A stretch of 64,000 nucleotides of DNA, taken from positions 32,374,036 through 32,438,035 of the forward strand of contig OX387194.1 in the NCBI GenBank assembly GCA_947561395.2, written 5' to 3'. This DNA is from Buxus sempervirens. Taxonomy: Eukaryota > Streptophyta > Magnoliopsida > Buxales > Buxaceae. The notes under the pieces are model-generated. The model had not been told where the DNA came from. It ran no database searches and saw nothing but the letters and a program-made list of their open reading frames with translations. The translations under genes were made by a program, and so were the position numbers. Positions 1 to 10,138 of this stretch are shown piece by piece; position 1 is the stretch's first letter, and the number at the start of each line of letters is the position of its first letter.

Positions 1-1612
1 TGGACCATAAATCATTTATGGGCAAATCAAACTCGTGCGAGTTCTGTTCTTCTCTCGATTTCTGAGCCTTATCTTTAGTCCAATATCCCTTTAAATGAGC
101 GAATTATATATTTTATTCGTGCGAAATATCTTTGGGGATAAAGGATGGGCATTATCTTGTGTTTAACTCAAATTGAAACTCTATCTTGCCAAACCTTGGA
201 CCAACCATACCCCTGTGTTTGCCTATAAATAGAGGGCTTTTCCTCAAGCAAAATGCCACGAAAATTTGAAGTCTAAGAAGCTCCAAGAGAAGAAAGGAAT
301 CCCTGCTGCCCTGCTTGCTCAATCCAGGTAAGTTCATTTTCCCTTTTATTTTCTGTCTTCAATTCTAGAGATAATAGGATCTTCTCTATTGCTGTAGAAT
401 AAGGCCATCTTTTATTCTGTATTCCTAAACTTGTCTCTAAGTACCTCAAGAGTCTCTCTAGCCGTAAAACGTGAAAAGAGAGCTAGGGGAAAAGAGAATA
501 GGTGGATCCCTAGAATAGAACCCCATATCTGTTTTTCTCCTTTTTTATAGAATAAAGCCTTTGATTGTGTTTGTATACCCAAACCTATCTCCAAGTACCT
601 TAAGAATCCTCTCTAGCCGTAAAACGTGAAGAGAGAGCTAGGGGAAAAGAGAACAGGTGGATTCGTAGGGTAGACCCCCATGTGCTCTAATCTGTGAGAT
701 GTGGCTGCTTTAAATATCTTGATCATGTTTTAATGCTTTTTATGATGAATCTGAATGAATCCATGAATCTATGATTTTTATAGCATGAGATCCCCACTTT
801 TTCTTAAAATTCGAATTTTCCACATATTTGCACCTACAGCACTGTTTTCGTGATTTTAGGCTAAGATCCTGGATTTATCATGATCAATATGATAGATCTG
901 GATCCAAAAGCCTGAAAGTAAACTCTAGGGTTTCATGATGTTGTTTTTGAGTCCTTTTTCATTATTGAGAGAAGATCCTATGGTCTAAGTTCTCCCCTTT
1001 TGATGTTCTTCATCAATGTGGGTATTTTTGGTTTTTATTTCTTGATATAACGTGAAATTTGGGCTATATCTATATCCTGAACTGTTCAAGTTCAATTTTG
1101 AAATATTTTATAAAAATCATATTTTTCTAGATTTCTAGAATTTGACTTGAAGCCAGATTTTTGGATTTTTCACTTTAAATTGATTTTATTTGATTTTATC
1201 TCAATTTTATTTTGATCATGAAACCCTAGGAATGGTATGATCATATTTGAAAGTTCTGGATCAATCAGACTATTCGTATGAAAAAAACCATATATTTTTG
1301 TCTTTTTTGTGATCTTTCATGATTTTTATAGCAAGCATTTTTTCCTTTGAAAAACATGAACAATGCCTGGCAACCACCTTGTGTGGATGAATAGGGGTGC
1401 CTAACACCTTCCCCTGTTCATAACCTAATCCCCTTACCCATCTCTGGTTATTTTTTTAGGAGGGTTTTTTTTACCTTAATATTGCCTTTTGTGCTTATTT
1501 AATATTTTGGTGTCCATTCACACCTAAATTGAATGGTGGCGACTCTTTGTTTTATTTAATCCCGTGTGATGATGAGGAAGTCATTGGATTTGATTTTTTT
1601 CCATGTCTCACA
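1..1612 (+). repeat. 5' LTR of element 1 (first ~180 bp outside window)
   Basis: Position 1 aligns with about 21562 in the 3' LTR, and the match continues, interrupted by element 2, to the shared end TGTCTCACA (1604-1612 and 42261-42269). By eye the copies differ by a few per cent. The LTR ends in CA, two bases before the PBS. A TATA box lies at 223-232. The stretch 300-670 has two near-repeated copies of a block ending in AGAGAGCTAGGGGAAAAGAG. Confidence 0.92.
223..232 (+). promoter_or_regulatory. TATA box of element 1 5' LTR (CTATAAATAG)
   Basis: CTATAAATAG is preserved in both LTR copies (here and at 21785-21794). It is followed by GAGGGC and a leader with a possible splice-donor-like AGGTAAG near 328. 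This is the expected start region of the genomic RNA. Confidence 0.75.
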
Positions 1613-1614
1613 AC

Positions 1615-1632
1615 TGGCGACTCTGCTGGGGA
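1615..1632 (+). other. Primer binding site of element 1
   Basis: TGGCGACTCTGCTGGGGA begins two bases after the LTR end. It would pair with the CCA-ending 3' terminus of a tRNA; for Ogre-type elements I recall tRNA-Arg, which the sequence alone does not prove. Element 2 has the same site with one base changed (24783-24800). Confidence 0.85.
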
Positions 1633-2848
1633 TGTAAGGATTTGAGCCTTTTGGCGTTTTAGTTCATGTTTTGATATTTTTGGATTTGCTTGCTATTTTG
1701 TGTTCTTAAGCATGTTGGGTATGTTTTAAATCTGAATTATTGCTTAAGAATTCATGGGGGTAGAAACATGCTTAATTTTGATTTATAGGAAATTTTCTAG
1801 AAACATGCGTAGGGGAGGTTCGTTTTGCTGAACCATGTTTATTTCTTGCTATATTTTTATAATAGCATGTTTTAATTTTCAGCATGATCTCCATGATGAT
1901 TTTTTGGTGTATAACATGATCAGATGCTTACATGATTAGATGATTTTTATGAGCATGTTATAGGTGCTATAGGGACTACTTTGTGTATTTGTTTGCTTTA
2001 TATATGCTTTCCTATTATGCCTTAGTTTTTATATGCATGGCCGCGAAAAGAGTGGCAAGGGTTTGGGACGTTGTGAATGCACCCAATTTTTACAATGCAC
2101 TGTGCACATTTTATTTTCTACACATCCTACCCATAACCTATAGGAAGTTGAACCCGAATGTGTGTAGCTTGGCGCAACGAGGTCGATACTTCGGAAAGCG
2201 AAAGTGAAAACATTCACCTTAGAACTTTGGGCTAATGATGTGATGATAACGTGGATCTGTGATTCTGGTCATCACTAGGCTTGAGTGCTAAGTTGCCATT
2301 AATCCAAAACCTAAAACCCCTACGCTTGAAGGAGGAGTTACACTTTTTTAGCTAAAGTATACAATTACGTGGGGATATGGCCTTGTAATTGTGGGAAGGC
2401 CGTTTGCATGGTTCGCAAACCAAGACATAATGCGGATGCCATATTGAGGTAAACAAGGTAACAAGGTAATCTTAATTTTTGCATTATTTTCATGTCATAG
2501 GGGTGTCATGGTGCCCATTGGTTCGGGATAAAATTGGTCCCAAAATATGCATGTTTTCTAAAATTGGTGTAGCCCATAGGAAGAGTTTCTAACTCTGTTT
2601 AGAATCAATCCTACCCAAGGTTCATGCAAGAGTCAACAAAAGGGTACCAAATTCTTGAGTATGGTGTCAATTTGGAGGGTACATGTGCCCTCCTAAACAT
2701 GTGTTTTAGCAAAAAGGCCAAGGTCCACTTTGGGACAGTTTAGAAGCTTTGCAATGGGTGAACCGTATGTTTGGATAAGCAATTAAAGTGATCAAACCAT
2801 GTAAAAACTGAAAAAACATAAAAGAGTTCCGTAAAACCGCATTTAGTA
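1633..2848 (+). other. Untranslated leader of element 1, part 1
   Basis: About 1.2 kb between PBS and palindrome array. The short ORFs here have no recognisable protein features. No accessory sense ORF lies here, unlike in element 2. Confidence 0.6.
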
Positions 2849-2967
2849 CACGGGCTGGGCTCGCCCGTATTGATTATACGGGCTGGGCTCGCCCGTGTTT
2901 TCCATACGGTCACGGCTCGCTCGTAATTTGAATACGGGCAGGGCTGGACCGTACTGGGTAATACGGT
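2849..2967. repeat. Palindrome array (ACGGGC type) in element 1 leader
   Basis: Alternating half-sites CACGGGC/TACGGGC and GCCCGTA/GCTCGTA follow each other at a 14-nt pitch (starts 2849, 2863, 2877, 2891, 2905, 2919, 2933, 2947). Adjacent half-sites form 21-bp palindromes with 7-bp arms. The same array type occurs in the LTRs and upstream of an antisense gene. Confidence 0.9.
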
Positions 2968-3099
2968 TTTCGCGGAAGATTCAATTTTAATTAGTTTTTC
3001 CCACTAAATCTTATTCCTTTAACCTTTAAATAATGATAAAGGGAAATGAGTTTGAATAAAATGCTTCCAAAAAAAAAAAGGAAATGTGAGAGAAAATCC

Positions 3100-3905
3100 T
3101 TTGGGCCTCTGAAAGCCTTTGAATTTCAGACTTTTTCTCAAAAAACTCTTTGGGCCACTGAAAGCCTTTGAATTTCAGACTTTTTCTCAAAAATTCTTTG
3201 GGCCTCTGAAAGCCTTTGAATTTCAGATCTTTTTCTCAAAAACTCCTTGGGCCTCTGAAAGCCTTTGAATTTCAGACTTTTTTTCAAAAATCTCCGGGCC
3301 TCTGAAAGCCTTTGAATTTCAGACCTTTTCTAAAAAATGTCCTTGGGCCTCTGAAAGCCTTTGAATTTCAGATCTTTTGGGCCTCTGAAAGCCTTTGAAT
3401 TTCAGATATTTTTCCTTTGGGCCTCTGAAAGCCTTTGAGTTTCAGATCTTTTGGGCCTCTGAAAGCCTTTGAATTTCAAACATTTTTCTTTTGGGCCTCT
3501 GAAAGCCTTTGAATTTCAGATCTTTTGGGCCTCTGAAAGCCTTTGAATTTCAGACCTTTTTCTTTTGGGCCTTTGAAAGCCTTTGAATTTCAGATCTTTT
3601 GGGCTTCTGAAAGCCTTTGAATTTCATATCTTTTGGGCCTCTGAAAGCCTTTGAATTTCAGATCTTTGGGCCTTTGAAAGCCTTTGAATTTTCAAACTTT
3701 TCCTCAAAAACTCCTGGGGCCTCTGAAAGCCTTTGAATTTCAGACCTTTTCCAAAAATATCCCCTGGGCCTCTGAAATCCTTTGAATTTCAGACCTTTTC
3801 CAAAAATATCCCTGGGCCTCTGAAAGCCTTTGAATTTCATACCTTTTCCAAAAATACCCCTGGGCCTCTGAAAGCCTTCGAATTTCAGATCATTTTCTCT
3901 TTTTG
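3100..3905. repeat. Minisatellite, about 19 copies, upstream of gag of element 1
   Basis: The core GGGCCTCTGAAAGCCTTTG followed by AATTTCAGA recurs about 19 times, with unit lengths of roughly 33-50 bp set by a variable pyrimidine-rich spacer. Inside each unit CTGAAA and TTTCAG are inverted, so each copy can form a small hairpin. Open frames across it on both strands are by-products of the repeat. Confidence 0.93.
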
Positions 3906-4132
3906 TGGGACCTGTTGGAAGCCCTAGAATATTCCAACAATTCAATTCAAAAAAAAAAAAAAGAAGCAAATAAAGAAAAAAAAATCCAAACTCGTGTTCA
4001 CCCAGCTTGCACATAGACATTCCTAGGCATGTGAATGAGATTAATTGGGCACTGATATTTTTTCCTTTATTTTTGCCAGGTACTAATACACTTGCAATCA
4101 TAGTTCCTGTAACCAGATCAAGAGCTCGCGCC

Positions 4133-6651
4133 ATGAATCCCATTGAGACTGAAGCGGATGCTCCTCACCCAGATATTATCTTGCTTCAGGAACAGGTGGC
4201 AGGACTAGCCCGAATGCTAGAAAACATACTGTCAGTACAGGCCCAATAAGTGCAAGCCCAGAACCAAGCATCCACTTCCAACCCAGCACCTCCACCACAA
4301 ATCAACATTCCATCTCCGGTTCAACCTATTCCTGAACCCATCTATGAACCCACCCCTGAACCTATACTGATCAGGGATGAGACAGTGGAGTCAGACAAAG
4401 CTAAGGAAAAGGAAATGATGAGGGAAGAAGTTGAAAGGAAATTCATGCACCGACTAGAGATGATCCAAGATGAACTGAGGGAGGTTAAAGGGGTGAACAA
4501 CTTTGGGGGCACCAATTTTGAAGACTTGTGCCTATACCCCAACGTTAACCTACCAGCTAACTTCAAGTGCCCAGACCTAGACAAATATGATGTCACTGGC
4601 TGCCCCATGAGTCATCTAAAGTTGTACTGCAGTGCCCTATGCCAGCTCGGGCAGGATGAGGGCGTCTTGATTCAGCTCTTTCAAAGGAGCCTGACTAGAA
4701 CTGCATTGAGATGGTTCGCCACTTTAGACCACGGAAAGATCAAAAGATGGAAGGACCTAGCAGATGCCTTCCTAGCTCAGTACCGGTTTAATTCAGAAAT
4801 CGTGCCAGATAGGTACGACATAATGAGGATGAGTAAGGGAAGGGATGAATCCGTGAGACAGTATGCCAAAAGAAAGAGGGAGACGGCCTCCCAGGTCAGG
4901 CCACCCATGCTAGTGCAGGAAATGATTTCCACTTTCATCAGTACACTGGGTCAACCATTCAATAGCCACCTGGTGGGTCAGACAACCACTAATTTTGCGG
5001 CTTTGGTACAAGTGGCCGATCGAATCGAAGATGGGATAAGGTCAGGTAAAATAATTGACCACTCCACTATGGTCAATCATCAGGACCCCAATCTGAAGAA
5101 GGGAAACGGGATAAAGAAGAATGGGAACAAGAAAGAAGGGGAGGTAAACATGGTGCAGCCACCATCGGGCCCTAACAAGCCCATACAGATCAACATACCT
5201 GTTCATTTCCCTACACCTACTCCATCTACCCAGGCCCCCATAAGGGTTAATGTTCCAGCAATACCCTCAGACCAAAAGAGGGTTTTTACTAAAGAGGAAA
5301 AAGATGCCTATTTCGCAGCAAGGAGAAATAGGGTTTTCACCCCTATTCCAATGACTCCTTCTCAGTTGCTGCCCACTTTATTGCAAGCGGGGTATATTAC
5401 TTTAAGAGAGCCTAATCCGAATGCATCAAAGGAGAGAAATTTTGACCCCTCCACCACTTGTGATTACCACATGGGTGCACCTGGGCACCCTACTGACAAG
5501 TGTTGGCCTTTGAAACATGCCATTCAGGATATGCTTGACCAGAATACCCTGTCTTTCAATACAGGAGCTCCTAATCCTCCTAGAACAGATATTGGACAGA
5601 ACCCTCTGCCCCAGCATCATGGGGCAGGCCCATCTAATGTTATAGGTGTCATCTCTTCTGATAAAATAACTTTTGACCCATCCTAGTTAATTGTTCCTAT
5701 AGGGACAATGGTCAAGGTTTATTTTGACAGAATAAATAAGGATAAAGAAATAAATGTAATTTCAAAGGGGAATGAAAGTGTTGCTGAGAGCATTAGCTCC
5801 TCTCTAGACCGAGTTTCATCTCTAATGGCCCAAATGAATATAGCCAAACCCCCTCTGGTTATCAATTGCAATCCATCCACCCATTTTTCACCCCCTTTGT
5901 CAAAGCCACCATTGGTCATAAACTGTGACCATCTTAATGCATCAGTCACCTCTGTAACCCCTCAACCAAAACAACTTCCACCATTGGTGGTGGACGTTCC
6001 TTTTACTCAGACTTTACCATCCAAGTCCAAACTTCCTCCCTTGGTGATAAATGTCCCTAAGCCTTCCTACTCTGAATTGGCTGTACCATGGAACTACAGT
6101 GAAGGCTACAGCACTACATTCCCTGCAGCTGAGGCAGAAAGCAAGAAAGAAGTGAACCTCATGATGAAGTCAGGAAAATGTGTAAGGGTGGAAGAAAAGC
6201 AAAAGGAAACAGAGAAAGAAAAGGAAGAAGAGAATGCCAATATAGGGGAAGATGCCCCTCAGGTAACTAACAGTGAGGCTGCTGACTTCATTAAAATCAT
6301 TAAAAAGAGTGAGTTCAATGTTGTCGAGCAGTTGAACAAAGTCTCTGCCCAGATCTCAATTCTGGGATTGCTGTTAAATTCTGAAAAACATAGGGACTCC
6401 TTGTTAAGGATACTTTAGGGGGCCCATGTGCCTAAAAACATTGAACTAGACCAATTAGGCCGGATGGTTGGGCAGATTTTATCCCACAATGTTATAACTT
6501 TTTCTGAGACTGAAATCAGCCCAGCAGAGTACCATCATGTTGATCCTTTGCACATAGCTGTGCTTAGTAAGGGTTGCATGATGTCCCGGGTCTTGATTGA
6601 TAATGGTTCGGCTCTCAATGTCTGCCCGTTAATAACATTTGTTAAGCTCGG
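4133..6651 (+). pseudogene. gag-pro: gag-pro of element 1 (broken; protease cut by solo LTR F)
   Basis: One reading frame runs from ATG 4133 (MNPIETEAD) to the insertion at 6652, interrupted by TAA 4247, TAG 5684 and TAG 6416. It encodes the structural Gag, then the start of the aspartic protease. Visible: a proline-rich start; a capsid-like region with KCPDLDKYD and WKDLADAF (about residues 125-230); a zinc-knuckle-like CDYHMGAPGHPTDKC (about 440-455); a proline/lysine-rich linker with repeated PPLVI motifs; and the protease active site IDNGSALN with its catalytic Asp at 6599-6601. The start was chosen as the first ATG after the minisatellite that lines up with the gag start of element 2. 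Two of the three stops end in TAG. Confidence 0.88.
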
Positions 6652-7226
6652 TGTAGACACCTGATTTTTGCACCCCAGAAAATGAAGAAAATGAAAATTT
6701 CAATTAAAAAGTCAAACCCTAGGGGGGCCAAAATTTGACTTTTTGATCCAAAGAGAATTGGCCATCAAACTTCCTCTCATTGAAAAGAGTATTTCGACAC
6801 GGTTCTAATGCAACTGAGTTTGCTGGAATCGGAGTCCGGATAAGGAAGTTATGAGCCGGTCAAACTTTTGGGGGAGCGAAAGTTGACTTTTTTCTCGATC
6901 CCAATTCAACTGCCCAATTTGATCCCAGTGGATAGTATGTTCCGAGCTGATTCCAACGACACCAAATTTGCTAAAATCGGACATCAGACGGAGAAGTTAT
7001 GGGCAGTTGAAGTTTCAAAGAAAGCTGCCCATGTGGCAAAACAGCAGTAAAAAAGCAGAATAGATGAATTAAATAAATAAAAATAATCTTTTAATATTAT
7101 TTTAATAAGAGAATCTCGTTTTATAATAAAATAATCAAAAAATCGGATAAAAATCTTTAAATAAACCAAATTGAATAAAGGTTTGAAATCCAAACATTTT
7201 AAAAACGTGCTGGACCATATTTGAAG

Positions 7227-7440
7227 TACGGGCAAGGCATGCCCGTACTTCAACTACGGGCAAGCTTCTAGAAGGGGACGCGTGGTGGGACACGCGTCCC
7301 GTACGGAAGAATCTGCGATAATTGCAAATATTCGTTTTTCGCCCGTATTTGAATTACGGGCAAGGCACGCCCGTACTTGAAGTACGGGCAAGGCATGCCC
7401 GTAGTTCAAATACGGGCACGAAAATTTTGCCTATAAATAG
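7227..7440 (+). promoter_or_regulatory. Promoter of solo LTR F: palindrome array plus TATA box
   Basis: Half-sites TACGGGC/GCCCGTA occur at 7227, 7241 and 7255, and again at 7341, 7355, 7369, 7383, 7397 and 7411, each exactly 14 nt apart. Between the groups lies a separate palindrome GGGACGCGTG-N6-CACGCGTCCC (7275-7300). The last half-site ends at 7417 and CTATAAATAG begins at 7431. Confidence 0.88.
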
Positions 7441-8228
7441 AGAGGCCACCCCCCCTCATTTGAACAAGCCTGATCCCTTGGCCGACCTCTTCTTCCTCCC
7501 CTGATATTCTCACGGCCAACCCCTGCCCAAATGCTGCCACCCCTCAACCCAAACCTTTTTTATTCCTAAAATACCCCTATCTTACCAAAACCATGTCCTA
7601 ATTCCCTCTTTTCATCTTGTAAACATAAACAACCTATCAAACCCCTGTCAAAACCAATTCTAGAATTTCCGGAAGGCGCGGAAGCGCTGCCAAAATTCTC
7701 GGAGGACCTCAAGATCATCTAAACAAGGAGATAAGAGTGTGGTAATGTTTTCTTTTAAACTTCATTTCAATACATACATAAACTTCTTTATTTAAAGAGT
7801 GTTAAATCTTGTTGCTTTATTACATTGTCTACTAACCCTTTCGTTTATTGTTGATAAGACTCCTCTATGCAAGTTTGAATGTCCATATGAAAAGAGAAGA
7901 GGAAATTCAAGAGAAAAAATGAAATTGTTATAAGATCCATTCAATGGATCCATTTGAAAGGACAAGGGGAATCCATCCTCCATGAACCATCCCCTGTAAT
8001 CTTCCCCTTTCCTTCCCTTAAGATTAATCATGAATTACTAGAAGAGGATGTAGTTTTTCAATAAAAAGAAGGAGAACCATGAAGAAGGAAGAGGCTTTCC
8101 AAGCCAAAATGGAGAAATGGAGAATATTGAAGGAGCTGGAACTCTCCCGGAAGTTGCTGAAGACCTCAAAGAGTCCACGGGATTGATCCCGAAAAGAATC
8201 GGCTGCAAAAAAAAGCAAAACAGGTTGC

Positions 8229-8331
8229 GCCCGTAAACTCAGGCCGGTCCACTTTGGACCGTGTTTGATTCACGGACAAGGCAGTCCGTAATCCATTCAC
8301 GGGCTCGATGGACCGTATAGACAATACGGGC
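8229..8331. repeat. Second palindrome array in LTR F, downstream of TATA
   Basis: GCCCGTA, GACCGTG, CACGGAC, GTCCGTA, CACGGGC, GACCGTA and TACGGGC follow one another with similar spacing, about 800 bp downstream of the TATA box. The same second array is present in the element 2 LTRs (23953-24060 and 40636-40742). Confidence 0.8.
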
Positions 8332-9098
8332 TAATGTAAAAATAATATAAAAAATGTAATTTTCCGGCCCGGTTGAACCTAATTCGACCTGAACCAGCCT
8401 GAACCAATCCCTTAAGCAATTTGGGCTATCTTAAGCCCATCTTTGGACCATGGGCCCAGATGGGCCCACCAAGACCACCTTGGGCCCAACTGTGGAACCC
8501 ACTTCGGACCGGCCCAAACCAGGCCCGTTTTCAATAAACGGGCCCAAGGCCACTTGACTTTGGCTAATGGGCCCATTCCAAGCCCACTAAGCCCAAACCT
8601 AAAGTGTAAATAAATAAAATAATAAAATAACCAAATGGGTTACCCAATAACCCAACTGGGCCCAAGGCCCAACCATGGCAGCCCACGGGTCTTCCAACGG
8701 GACCCGGGTCCGACCCACTTCACTAAATAAAAAGATAAAATCAAATAAAAAAGGGACCCACACCATCAACGGTCCCCACCAGACCAAATAAGTGTGCATG
8801 CTGGTTTAGGAATTGGGTGAAAACTAAGTTGACTCAAGACAAAGGAGACCCACGGGACCTGTCAATCGACGGGGCGGGCTAGGGTGTCTTCGGGCTTCCC
8901 TAGACGTAACTGAGAACTTGCTCAGATCTCTAATAAAGCCGCAGACCAGATTAATTAGGCCTGAATAGGTACCCTTTGTGTCTGCCTGCACCTCTCAGGC
9001 AATGGCGACTCCAAATCAGTCCCGAGGCGAGCACCACTCTTTGCATGCACCTCGTCGTGCGGCCCGAAACCGAAACCGAAATCGGGGGGGTGCGCACA

Positions 9099-9389
9099 CT
9101 CGGTCTGGAGCAAAACAAAATCAAACAAAATGGAAGAATCATAAGAGCATTTGACAGCTCTAAAACACACTCCCTACGGGAGGTTGAACTGCCGGTCACA
9201 ATTGGACCGTATATTTTTAACATCACATTTGAAGTGATGGATATACCTGCAGCTTTCAACTTACGCCTAGGAAGGCCGTGGATTCATACAGCTAGGGCTA
9301 TACCATCTACCCTCCACCAAAGAGTCAAATACATTAGAGGGCAAAAGGTGATTACTGTCCTAGCTGAAAATTTGGTTCCCCCCATGTAG
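9099..9389 (+). pseudogene. pro: Protease remainder of element 1
   Basis: After solo LTR F the interrupted protease continues in the same frame. It includes the flap/core motif FEVMDIPAAFNLRLGRPWIH, matching FKLMDINASFNLLIGRPWLH of element 2, and ends at TAG 9387. This segment completes the retropepsin fold (the ILGRPW-type second motif). It encoded the enzyme that processed the Gag-Pol polyprotein. Confidence 0.85.
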
Positions 9390-10138
9390 TCCCCTGATGT
9401 ACCCTACATAAATATGGAAATGACTGCTGACAAGATGGCATTTCACTCTTTCTAGTTTGAAACTGTGAATTTTATACCTGGGGGTATCAGGAAAAAGAAG
9501 GGAAATTGACCTATGCTGAGAAAATGATCAAGAATGTGCTAGAAAAGTACAACTTTCACCTGGAAAAGGTCTGGGGGTTAACCTGCAAGGAAGGATAGAA
9601 CCGGTAAAGGTTAAGAAGATGGTCCACAGAGCAGGAGTGGGGTCCAAGCCAAGGAACTGGAAAAGACAAGGGCAGATGAAAGACATGAAATTCCCTCACA
9701 TCAGGGAAACTTTTCCAAAGCTTTTTCACATGATTTAGCTGTCTCCTCCTAAGGATTAGTCCAAACCCCCATATTATAACATCAACCCATTCCAGAAACC
9801 TAAGACCTCAACCGTGCAACCATATGTTCCACCTTCACCTCCACAAGCATTGGGTGGGCTTGGGTCACAGGTAGAATAGGAGCAGGATTTCTCTGAGGAC
9901 GTGGGAGCCTTTTTTGCCATGACAGAAGGCAATCAAAAAGAAGTAGCAGAGGAGCTACCTTTTATTGATTGGGCTGCAGTAGAAGTCCCATCTGGGACAA
10001 GCCCTACAGAAGAAGTAGGCGATGCAACTCACCCAGTATTGGTGATTTTGGATGTGGACCCTGAACTTGAGGAGCAGGCTTGTATCCCTGCCCCAGATTC
10101 TTTTATTCTGAACAATTAGGAGGAAACTCCCCTTACTT
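9390..10138 (+). pseudogene. Degenerate pro-RT linker of element 1
   Basis: Many stops and shifts. Frames switch between 9390 and 9900; an open piece at 9901-10119 begins GAFFAMTEGN and is acidic. Element 2 has a G-patch-like segment (GDGLGKYKQGI) at the matching place, and here only traces remain. No separate function is claimed. Confidence 0.6.

Larger units (their letters stand above)
6652..9098 (+). mobile_element. Solo LTR F (element-2-like Tat family) inside protease of element 1
   Basis: The 2447-bp block starts TGTAGACACC and ends GTGCGCACA, and is flanked by CTCGG at 6647-6651 and 9099-9103. It resembles the element 2 LTR along its length: the same start after a few bases, promoter palindromes, TATA, the GGGCCCA-rich stretch and the CTCAGGCAATGGCGACT end. 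No internal region is present, so it is a solo LTR. Removing it with one CTCGG rejoins the protease frame. Confidence 0.95.

Noticed and set aside
3658..4143. Minus-strand open frame of 161 codons over the minisatellite
   Set aside because: It is a by-product of the tandem units (KGFQRPRGIFGK-like repeats) and lies opposite the gag start.
7341..7417. CRISPR-like regular spacing
   Set aside because: Units are 14-28 bp alternating dyads in a plant LTR with no unique spacers or cas genes, so this is not a CRISPR array.
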